64,000 bases of DNA from Escallonia rubra. Taxonomy: Eukaryota > Streptophyta > Magnoliopsida > Escalloniales > Escalloniaceae. A program made the translations under genes and the position numbers. Below are positions 45,441 through 54,563 of the stretch, piece by piece; position 1 is the stretch's first letter; each line of letters starts with the position of its first letter. The DNA lies in NCBI GenBank assembly GCA_033065855.1, contig JAVXUO010000227.1, positions 62,001 to 126,000 on the forward strand, read 5' to 3'. Below the pieces are notes generated by a model. That model was not told where the DNA came from. It saw nothing but the letters and a program-made list of their open reading frames with translations, and ran no database searches.

Positions 45441-46371
45441 GTTGAATGTGCATTAAATTTAGGTTAGTTAGGTTAATGCGACATTTTTAGCATGCACCCC
45501 CTGGAATCTAATCGTGGCTCCAGCGCTGGCTATAATTAGCCCTAATTAGTCCTGATTAACAATATTTTAGTAAATCAATTAACCCTAATTAGCTCTAACG
45601 AGCCTAATTAGTTTTAATTAACCCTAAGAACCTGATGAAATTCAAATTAGCTGTAATTACCCCAAATTAGCCCAAATAAACCCAATTATGCGCATATTGA
45701 TTGTAGTTAGCCTAATTAGTCATAATTTGCACTAACATAACCCAATTACGCCTAATTAGCGCTAGTTAGGACTAATCAACACTACCCGGCACCATCAAAA
45801 CCCTAATTAGGACTAAATAATCCTAATTAGTCCTAATCAACCCGAATTAGCTATAATTATTCGAAACTAGCCCTCATTAACATTAACTCGGACTGCAGCC
45901 TTTGTGGCACCTCCAAGTAAGTACGAACCCACTTTCCTTGTCATCATATAGCAAGCCTCAACTTGATCTGCTTAGTTTTAAGAACACTCACAAATTAGAA
46001 TGAGGCTCTAGAAAGAAGGGATGTTTCTAAGGGGGGGTGCGCGTCTCTGTAAATTGAAATGAAATAGACGATCTCCATGGCAGATCCTTCAGATTCCGTG
46101 ATTTCTTCTATAAAAAAAATAGCCATTTGTGTGTATGTGTGTGTGGATATATGTGTGCGTCCACGTTTCAGCAGTTGCTGCTGCTACTGTTGCGTCTGCT
46201 GCTGCTTCTTTTTTATTCATCAACTTGATTTTCTTATTTGTTGTAGATAGTTTTCCACTTTTCCCGATGATCTGATTTTTTTAGTTTTAAGTGTTTGCAA
46301 GAGTCCATTTATTGAATATGTTATGTGTCTATTGTCTAAATTTGGGTTTCTGTGTGATTGTAACTGTATAT

Positions 46372-46933
46372 ATGGTCGAAGGTTTGTCGTAGGAAGTCAC
46401 TGACCGTCAGATCGAAGATGCCTTTAGCCGTTACAGCCAAAAAGTCGATGCTCAGGTTTGAAAATTGCTTTTATATTTTATTTTTTGTTAATGCCTTTGC
46501 TTAGTTTTTTCTTAATCATATGAATTTAGCCGTTGCTTGATTTAAATTTTCTAATTCATGCATATAACATGGGTCTTAAATATATGTGAAGTTGGAAGAG
46601 TACATATTGAATTGTTAGTTTTTTAGTTTCGTTAAACGATATGCTTCTTTTAATTTTGTTTTCCGCTCTTTTTAGAAAGAAGAAAATTGCACTGCTTCAT
46701 TGCGTGTTGTTTAAGGTCCTCATTTTTATGGTTGCACCACTTAGAGAGATTCACATGGCTTATAAGTTTGACTGACGAATAGTACCTCTGATTTACTGAT
46801 AATACTCTTTAATGACTTCGATTGGATCTGAATATGATTTGTTGCAGATGATAAACACTTTGATTCCAGCAGAGATGATGCTGTAAAAGAAATTGCTGAA
46901 ATGGAACTCAGAGTTGCGATAAATTGTCTGTGA
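46372..46933 (+). pseudogene. RRM (RZ-1-like RNA-binding protein) gene fragment
   Basis: Exon-like 46372-46455 reads GLS, stop, EVTDRQIEDAFSRY..KVDAQ and ends at CAG|GT. This matches the start of the RRM in plant RZ-1/glycine-rich RNA-binding proteins (GLSWxVTxRQLExAFSRYG), with TGG changed to TAG at 46390-46392. The next segment, after an AG at 46846-46847, reads HFDSSRDDAVKEIAEMEL in one frame (to TGA at 46933), resembling the end of an RRM, but a two-base phase error separates the two. It lies inside a CACTA element, so a captured and decayed gene fragment is inferred. Only about 50 residues support the assignment. Confidence 0.5.
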
Positions 46934-47606
46934 AACTTAATGAGCAGTTTTTGACCAGTTGAGAAAACGTTGTCCGATGAAACCTTATGTTCGATGTATT
47001 TGTTGTGTATATGTGTATGCTAAAAGGGTTCTTGGTACATATTTTTTCAGTTTCAACGAAACTTGTTATTTTATTTTTGACATTTGTATGATGTGACTTA
47101 AAGATTTAAATTATTGTTGGGTTGGTTGATTAGAATTATTTTTAAAAATAAAAAATAAAAAAAATAAAAAACAGCCTTTACAAGGAGATATTTAGCAACT
47201 GAAATTTGTGGCTAAAAGTTCTTCTACAGATTGGTAAATATTTTAAAGATAGACTTTTAGCGACAAAATTAATATTGTTAAAGACCTTTTGCGACGGACT
47301 TTTAGCAACGGAATTTTTTCGCTAAAATTTTTTAAAAAAAATTTCTCAAGAAATTTAGAAATCAGGAAAAATATTAAAAAGCTTTTAGCGACGGAATTTT
47401 CCGCAGCTAAAAGTAATTAAGTCTGTCGGTAAAAGTAAAGTTGTTTCGACGAGTCACTAATATCCTTCGCTAGTCTTTTAGCAACGGTTTTATTCGCAAC
47501 GGATTTTTAGTGACGGACAATCCGTCGCTAAAAGTCTTCTTCAACTGAAAGTGGACTTTTAGCGAACGAAAAATCCGTCGCTAAAAGTGCTTTTTCTTGT
47601 AGTGTG

Positions 47607-50600
47607 TTGTAATACCCTGATTAAAGAGAGAAGTGATCCCATTACCTCGGATCTCACTTACTACTTACAGCCCTCTTCGAAGGTTTTTCGGGTTTATCAT
47701 AAACCCCAAATTTGAAGCGGGATTGTATGTCTGTTATTAAGTTGTCTTATCACATGTACTATTACTTTACAGTACTAGTGAATTGAATTCAGAATTCACT
47801 ATTTAATTTACCACTTAGACTGTTTGTTTGTTTTCTAAATTTTACTTCAACTGATGGAATTATGGCTAGAATATATATATCTTGGGGTGTATATTTGGAC
47901 TCTAAGTATAACTTGGACTGTCATGTTAGCTATTGCCATAATAATTCTTGGTTACCATGATTATGATGGTTTACTTGTTAATCTCACAAGAACTAATGAA
48001 AAATCAATGGGAAAACTGTTGATTAAATCATTTGATATGTCGAACTAGACTCTTATTATTGGATTTAAGACTTCTTTTTATATGGTATTGCCATGCTCAT
48101 CTTAGTTGCTGCATATGAAAACATGAATAATCATAGTTTACACTTGGCGCACTGGATAAGAGTTCTGAATAGGATAAAAATAATCATACCGGCATTGATT
48201 GCATTGCACTCATCACTGATCGTCTCCAAAGCACGCATCTCTACCGCCGACTCTCCTTACTGACCACAAAATTCTTTCTCCTTCATTCCGTCTTTCTTCT
48301 ATTTCAATCTGACTTACTTGTTTCTATCATGAATGGATACCTCTGACTAGTTATTGCTGAATGTATTAGCTTATGATTTTGTTGCATAGGAATGGCTAGC
48401 TCTATAGACAAAGGAAAAAGAAAAGTGTAGAGATTGATTCCAATGAAGTGGGTTCTTAGATTACGTGGAGATGACACAATGGATATAGTCAAAGTCAGCT
48501 GCCAATGATTGCATTGCACTCATCACTGATCGTCTCCAAAGCACCCATCTCTGCCGCCGACCTTCCTTACTGACTGTCTTTCTTTCTCCTTCATTCCGTC
48601 TTTCTTCTCCTCCCTATATCCGTCTTTCTTCTATTTCAATCAGACTTACTTGTTTCTATCATGAATGGATACCTCTGACTAGTTATTGCTGAATGTATTA
48701 GCTTATGATTTTGCTACATAAGAATGGCTAGCTCTAAAGACAAAGGAAAAAAGAAAAGTGTAGAGATTGATTCCAATGAAGTGGGTTCTTAGCTTACGTG
48801 GAGATGCCACAATGGATATAGTTAAAGTCAGCTGCCAGATGTAAAGACGTGGGACAAGTGAGGATGGATTAAGGGCAGAGAGTAAGGCTCCCCAGACAGA
48901 GCCTGACGAGTGGCAATGATGTGAGGACCAAGGCTGAGGCAAAAAAGGCCGACAGACGTCAGTCCAAGTTAGGGTCTGGTGTCACGGTTCGATGTTATGT
49001 CAAATGTTACAGTCCAATTATGTTCCGCTCTTTAGAGTTCAGTAGCTCTGAATTCTAGAGTGAGAAATGAATTTTTTCCAATGAAAATTATGTGTCCAAA
49101 ATGAAGTCCAAAGTCCACTATCTATAGGAAAAAGTATCCACGTCACCAAGAGGGTCCACAAATACCAGTTTTGTATGCTCTTTTGGACTGTCAGTTCCTA
49201 TATTTGCGCTGCCTGCCCCACACAACACCGCTCTGCCTGTCTGAAAAGACTAACCACACAACGTCGTTATGATAAGAGAATTCCCTTGCCCTAGGCACCG
49301 GTCTAAGGCCCTTACTGAGTCCCATGGGGGGCGTCAAGAGACCCGAGAACCTGGCAGTGGGGAAGGAGGGTCCCTATGTCCTACTCTTAAGCGGACTAGG
49401 TGCAATGCCCTCCGAAGACCTGCTCCCATCTTGGAGTGACTCGGGGTTCATCGTCCTCGGAGGGTCGATGATCATCGGTAGTGTGAGCACGACATGGTCA
49501 TAGCACATGCATGCCTAATGTTGCATGTTCAGGAGAACGGGTGAACCATGTTCTACGTCCACAGCGGGGGCGTACGGTATGGTGAATAGATGGACCAACG
49601 CCGCGGGGCACAGAAGTATGCTAGAGAGCCGGAGGCGCGACTGTGTTAGTAGCGTGACAGTTGTGTGGGGGGCTAGGAGCACATAACATGGGAGCGGCAC
49701 ACGGGCATTGCGATGGGTGTCGCGGAGTAGGGCATTATGTTAGGGGCACGTAACATGAAAGCAGCACACAGTGCAGAGATATTTGTCGCCGAAGTGGGCA
49801 TCGTGTCAGGGGTAGGTGACGCGGAAATGGTGACGGTGCAGTGACATCTAACGTGGAAGTCGGGACCGTGCTATGGGCATGGTGACGTCTTTCGTGGAAG
49901 TGGGCGGCGTACCGGGAGCACGTGACGCATGAACTTTGCATGGGCGCGGTGATATTGGCGCGGGGGTGGGCGTCATGCCGTGGGCACGTGAAGCATAGAC
50001 GGCGCATGGGCACAGTGATGTCTGCCACGGAGTCGGCGTGTGCAGGTGCCGACGACGGGCGTCACGGTGACGACGCATGGGTGACGGGCATCGCAGAATT
50101 GGTGCACGGGCTTGGGCGACGGGCGTCACAGAGTCGGTTTGTAAGCGGTGGGAGTCGCTGAGACGGCGGGCGAGTTAGAGCGACGGGAATCGCAGAGTTG
50201 GAGCGCAGATGACAGACGTCGTGGAGACAGTCCCATAACGCTTGGTCGAAGTAAAAAAAAAAGACGAAAGCATTGATGGGAGGCCAAGGCCAAACCCTTT
50301 TGGGGGAAGGCAAAGGCCAACCCACTTGGGGAAGCCGAGGCCCCTCGAGGGAGGCCGAGGCATGCTTAGGTCGTCCATGTAGCGAAAACAAGTCCAACAA
50401 AATTCGTCGCGTGCCAAGGTTGATTTTATTAACCACTCAAAAAAAAAATGTTTCGCAGCGGGGAAGAAACATTAAAAAAAATAAGAAGATGGAGAAAATC
50501 CACGTGACTTGAGCGTGCCTCGCTTTGATCGGTCATGAGCGTTGAAGATTGACCATTGACAATATCTACGTGTCGTGCAAAAAGGAACCCATAATGGGTC

Positions 50601-51072
50601 CATAGGGCGCAGCCACGATAGTTTGGGAATAGAGATTGTCGAGTTTCGACCATCGTTGAAGAACAAACTTTTATGATCATAATATAAGATTATGTGAAAG
50701 AAGGAAGGAAAATGAAACAAGGATTTAATGCTGAAATGTTTTACATATTGAAACATTACTGGAAGAGTAATTGCCGAGTTGCAGTCTTCTTGCAACGCAC
50801 CACAAAGAGTCCAAATACAATGGATAGAAAATTGTGACAATGCGGTGACGGATATGCTTGGCTCATCTAGCTTTGGATGGAATGAGACGCGACATGTGTT
50901 GAGGTTAGAGGTCCAGAATGTGAAGCTTACTTGAAGGTAACTAAGCACTTAATTATTTAACTTTTTGGCCAAGTATTTTTTATTTAGCTACTCATTATTT
51001 GTTTGTAGTGTCCTTGGAAGCAAAGGCCTTGCATAATACAACATTCTTCAACTATGATCAGTTCAAACTTAG
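47607..51072 (-). repeat. Repeat X, copy D (inverted)
   Basis: Reverse complement of copies A and B, starting with the X right end next to the CACTA element and ending near 51072. Very similar to copy C where they overlap. It carries a private tandem duplication of about 320 bp (48196-48507 and 48508-48838). The orientation relative to B3 copy 4 is the same as in the other units. Confidence 0.85.
48196..48838 (-). repeat. Tandem duplication inside X copy D
   Basis: Two near-identical copies, each starting 'attgcattgcactcatcact' and ending at 'gtcagctgcca'; the second contains an extra 'tcctccctatatccgtc' segment. Confidence 0.9.
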
Positions 51073-51215
51073 AAAAAAATTTCACCGTTTATCGTGAATG
51101 TAGATTAGAAAAAGTGTAGCATTGATCTTAACCTATCTTAATCTTCTCACCTCTCGTCATTTATTTATCTATGTTCAAGATTTTATTTTCCTTTTTTGTC
51201 TTTGGAGTATTGGGC

Positions 51216-52094
51216 TCCAAGTTCCAACTTCCAAGTGGGGGAATCCAAGCTTTGTTCCAAGATACAACTGGGCTTTAAACTTACTGTATAGCCCACCCTA
51301 TGGGATCCTAAATCTCACAATCACATTGCATCGACTTTGGGCCAGACAAACCGTGCCAGCCCGTTAAATTAGTAGGAGGGTTGTCTTGTCTCATATATTT
51401 AAGCTCTTGGAAGATTGGGCTCTAGGATATGGGCTTGCAAAATTATGGGCCTGATTGTTGGGTAAGCTCTGACCAATGTGATATTGTGGTGAAAAAAGCT
51501 ACTAATCTTACTTTTTGTATGCAATGTTTTGTATGCAATGTCACAAGTTCGAATTCATGTAATTGTAACAACCAAAAAAAAGAAGCAGCAAGATTATAAG
51601 ATAAACAACTTGTTGTTGCGCGAGCAACATCCTTTTCTAATTTATTGAAATTTCATGAACGTATAATATACTAAGCGTGGTGCGCAACATATTACGAGAT
51701 GATAAACTTTTGGCGTCATATTTTGTGATTCATGCCTTCCAAAAAACAAAAACAGAAAACATAGCCTATAGAAGACAATAACCAATGGTGCACTTAACAA
51801 TACTACTGAGAAATTCAATTCAACTAAACAAGGCAAAGCAAGCCATTCGCCTGGAAGCTGTGCATAGGGTTTCAAGAGGTTTATAAATAAAACCTAAAAC
51901 TGAACCATGAAATTGTAGAAAGGGCATTAAAGATCTAAGCAACGAATCGCATAAATGGTTTGATAATTCATGAGAAATTCAATTCAATTGATCAATTCCA
52001 CATACATAGTACCAAGAAGATAACAGAAATGTCTATATATTAAGATCACGTAAATTACTAACAGATTAGGCACTCATATTCATACTCCTAGGGT
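51216..52094 (-). repeat. 3' flank of B3 copy 4, right arm of inverted duplication
   Basis: Reverse complement of 34782-35668 with few differences. The short region 51073-51215 between it and X copy D has no recognisable content. Confidence 0.88.
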
Positions 52095-52979
52095 TCAAAG
52101 ATAAACCCCAAAAAGCTTCACAGGGGGACGCTGCACTTGAGGTTGCTGCTGCTGCGGTTGTGGTGGCTGAGCCGGGCGGCAGCGGCGAGACTGATGATCG
52201 AGGACTCGAAACCCAAACCGCTTTTCCGATGCGTCCCAAAAGAGTCCAATCTCATCCCCTTGCTGCAATTTCCTCCTCCTTACAAAATCCCTTGACCAGT
52301 TGTTACCAAACACGAAGCACCTGCTGGAAGCCCATTTCTTGAATGTCAAGAGGTGTTCTGTCCCAGAATCATAGTCCCAAACCTTGACCCTCACGCCCTC
52401 GCGGGTAGCCACATTCTTGACTGTTTCCACATCCCAGAAAGCCAAGATATTCTTCTCAACAGTTTTGGTGCTCAACATTAGCCTACACAGATGATTGCAG
52501 CCGCTAGTTTCCAGCATTTTCTTGATCTTCCAGGGATTTTCATAGAGTTTCAGATAGTCGGCCATGGTGAAAATCCTCAACCATCTGATTCCCCTGGTTT
52601 CATCACGTGGTGTTTCTTGCTTCTTCGTAGTAAGACACACGTCCAAGAAAGCATGATCTTGACCTAGGGCAAGTTCTAAAGAAAGGACCTTAACCCATTT
52701 TCTCATCACCAGATCGATGTTGTCGTCGCCGTCAATGTGATCGGAGAACTTTCTTTTACCGTTGTTGCCGACATTTTCTGGTTGTTGAGGAGGAAAGGGA
52801 TGCGGTGTCATGGAAAAAGAAGAAGAAGTGGGTAACACCATTCTAATGGGATCAGCTATGAAAATCATCTTGCTCTTCTTCTGTTCCTTTTCTGTTGGTA
52901 GGGCACGAGAGAGGGGTTGCTGGGGATCCATGGATGATGAAGCAAAGAGAGGAAGATTTTCTTGGGGGTTCTTGGACAT
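52095..52979 (-). CDS. B3-domain transcription factor, copy 4 (intact frame)
   Basis: Single exon, 294 residues, ATG at 52979 (complement). The frame is open 21 codons further upstream, but that extension begins with GTG and runs across the rearrangement junction, so the shared ATG is preferred. Closest to copy 3; private changes include RKWVK for RKRVK in the basic patch, LDVC, FTMADY and KKMLE. The EAR-type LSLELAL, the full B3 domain and terminal KLFGVYL are intact. Only 51 bases of native upstream sequence (52980-53030) remain; beyond that the DNA is B3 promoter sequence in the opposite direction. The TATA region is therefore lost, and expression, if any, must use another promoter. Confidence 0.82.
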   Translation of the reverse strand: MSKNPQENLPLFASSSMDPQQPLSRALPTEKEQKKSKMIFIADPIRMVLPTSSSFSMTPHPFPPQQPENVGNNGKRKFSDHIDGDDNIDLVMRKWVKVLSLELALGQDHAFLDVCLTTKKQETPRDETRGIRWLRIFTMADYLKLYENPWKIKKMLETSGCNHLCRLMLSTKTVEKNILAFWDVETVKNVATREGVRVKVWDYDSGTEHLLTFKKWASSRCFVFGNNWSRDFVRRRKLQQGDEIGLFWDASEKRFGFRVLDHQSRRCRPAQPPQPQQQQPQVQRPPVKLFGVYL

Positions 52980-53030
52980 GATGACCAAGTAATGAAAGAC
53001 GGCAATTTGGGGGTTACTGGGACTGAACTT

Positions 53031-53054
53031 GAGGATTTCCACTAAATTATACGT
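53031..53054 (+). repeat. 24-bp direct repeat, right copy
   Basis: Identical to 40805-40828. It is followed by 'tcaacctcagtctataaata', the continuation of a plus-strand B3 promoter including its TATA box at about 53068-53075. Confidence 0.9.
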
Positions 53055-53361
53055 TCAACCTCAGTCTATAAATATATCGCTTGACATACTATCTTCAAAA
53101 CACAATTTTGCTTTATTGCTTCACATAATATCTCCACTTTACGACAAAAAGAACAATTTTGCTTTATGGACTTAGTGAAACCCTAGTGGAATATATTTTA
53201 TCACTTGTAGTGTATGTACTTAGTGACGCCAAAACTTTTGCTTTGTGTGTGTGTGTAGTCCCTACATACACATTAGTTTTTCTCACTAATGTGTCCCACA
53301 CATTAGTGTATGTAGGGAAAAACTAATGTGTGGGACACATTAGTTTTCCCTACATACACAA
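53055..53361. other. Promoter stub, then hairpin-rich intergenic DNA
   Basis: After the TATA-like stub the sequence leaves the B3 promoter near 53076. 53260-53361 contains overlapping inverted repeats built from 'ccctacatacaca' and 'actaatgtgt'; one hairpin at about 53308-53358 has 24-nt arms with a single bulge. No gene. Confidence 0.7.
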
Positions 53362-53640
53362 AGGGGCCTCCTTTTTCGTAACTGATTAGATCTCCATGTA
53401 CGGTTCTAGTCCAAGAAAGAGGGTCCTAAGGTAGACAATCGGGTAAGGAAAGAATATCATTAAAAAGGCTTAAGTGTCTAGTGAAGGAGGGCACTTGGCC
53501 GAAGGATTGCCTAATGTGTAATGTCTCTGAACCTAAGTCTGTGGAATACTTTTGGATAAAATCAACTTCAAATTCTTCCCCATCAAAACTCAACTTTGAG
53601 GGTGATTCTGGAATTTTTATCTCCATATCAGTTGCAAAAA
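53362..53640 (-). pseudogene. Unrecognised gene fragment, copy 2
   Basis: Minus-strand frame from an ATG at 53626 (MEIKIPESPSKLSFDGEEFE) to a TAG at 53426, beyond which the frame continues as DPLSWTRTVH, matching the fragment at 40035-40425. The two copies overlap by about 100 bp and together suggest a protein of at least 180 residues, not recognised. The in-frame TAG (CAA in the other copy) makes this one a pseudogene. Confidence 0.4.
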
Positions 53641-54124
53641 AAAACTGTTAGCATGCAACGTCACGTTGTTATTGGAATTGCGATATGATTTTTAACAAAC
53701 TGTGGCTAGCTCGACTGGTCAATTCCGGAAGGTCATTGACGCAGCTAAGTCTCCTCCATGTGCACCTCCACAGGAAGACAGTGTATAAACCAGTCCACGA
53801 TCACGTTGCCCAAGTATAAAATATATACAAAAGAAAAACATTGTGATAGTAGTAGAAAACACTAGCTTTGGAAGCATGGTAACTTTTTACTTGGCCTTAT
53901 ATACTTGGCCAATCATAATCCATTTATTGGCCACATAAGTAAGATTAAAAGCTTAGTAATAATTCTCAATAATGTCAAATAATGAACCATATTATATACA
54001 CCATAAATCAATATGGTTAATGGTACTCAATATTGCATTTGTAACTCATTTCATAATTTATATGTAAGTAACTACATATAGCCATAAATTGCAATATCAT
54101 TTTATTTTATTAAAATATTCCAAC
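53641..54124 (-). other. AT-rich insert with LTR-like start
   Basis: On the minus strand it begins TGTTGGAATATTTT immediately after the break in B3 copy 5 and has a TATA-like tatataagg near 53900. This is the look of a Copia LTR start, but no end, primer site or second LTR was found. It marks the truncation point of the B3 gene. Confidence 0.4.
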
Positions 54125-54472
54125 AGGATCCACGTCCAAGAAAGCATGATCTTGACCTAGGGCAAGTTCTAAAGAAAGGACCTTAACCCATTTTCTCATC
54201 ACCAGATCGATGTTGTCGTCGCCGTCAATGTGATCGGAGAACTTTCTTTTACCGTTGTTGCCGACATTTTCTGGTTGTTGAGGAGGAAAGGGATGTGGTG
54301 TCGTGGAAAAAGAAGAAGAAGTGGGTAACACCACTCGAATGGGATCAGCCATGAAAATCATCTTGCCCTTCTTCTATTCCTTTTCTGTTGGTAGGGCACG
54401 AGAGAGGGGTTACTGGGGATCCATGGATGATGAAGCAAAGAGAGGAAGCTTTTCTTGAGGGTCCTTGGACAT
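54125..54472 (-). pseudogene. B3-domain pseudogene, copy 5 (5' part only)
   Basis: Covers residues 1 to about 115 of the 294-residue proteins, from the common ATG at 54472 to LDVDP, where unrelated AT-rich DNA begins. The whole B3 domain and the KLFGV tail are missing. A TAG replaces CAG in the KEQKKSK segment near 54377. The EAR-type LSLELAL survives. Its promoter is split by the large LTR element 91 bp upstream of the ATG and resumes at 62569. Confidence 0.9.
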
Positions 54473-54563
54473 GACGACCAAGTAATGAAATTAAAGACGG
54501 CAATTAGGGGGTTGCTTGGACTGAAGTTGAGGGTTTATTTTTAGACTGACGTTGTACGTATAA

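Larger units (their letters stand above)
42669..47604. mobile_element. CACTA element, 4.9 kb, with captured sequence
   Basis: Left end CACTACAAGAG; right end, read inward, CACTACAAGAA. Both subterminal regions (42690-42960 and 47185-47600) carry arrays of TTTTAGCGACGGA in both orientations, the same motif family as the element at 2137-3970. The flanking triplets are ttt and tgt, an imperfect target duplication, so the limits rest on the ends and subterminal repeats. No transposase frame is visible. The interior holds a GC-rich transcribed-looking leader, minisatellites and a decayed RRM-type gene fragment, which suggests gene capture. Confidence 0.7.

Noticed and set aside
40805..53054. Reading the 12.2-kb block as a single transposon
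   Set aside because: The flanking 24-bp repeats are too long for a target duplication, and the block is a mosaic of CACTA, X and an inverted B3 unit without common ends.
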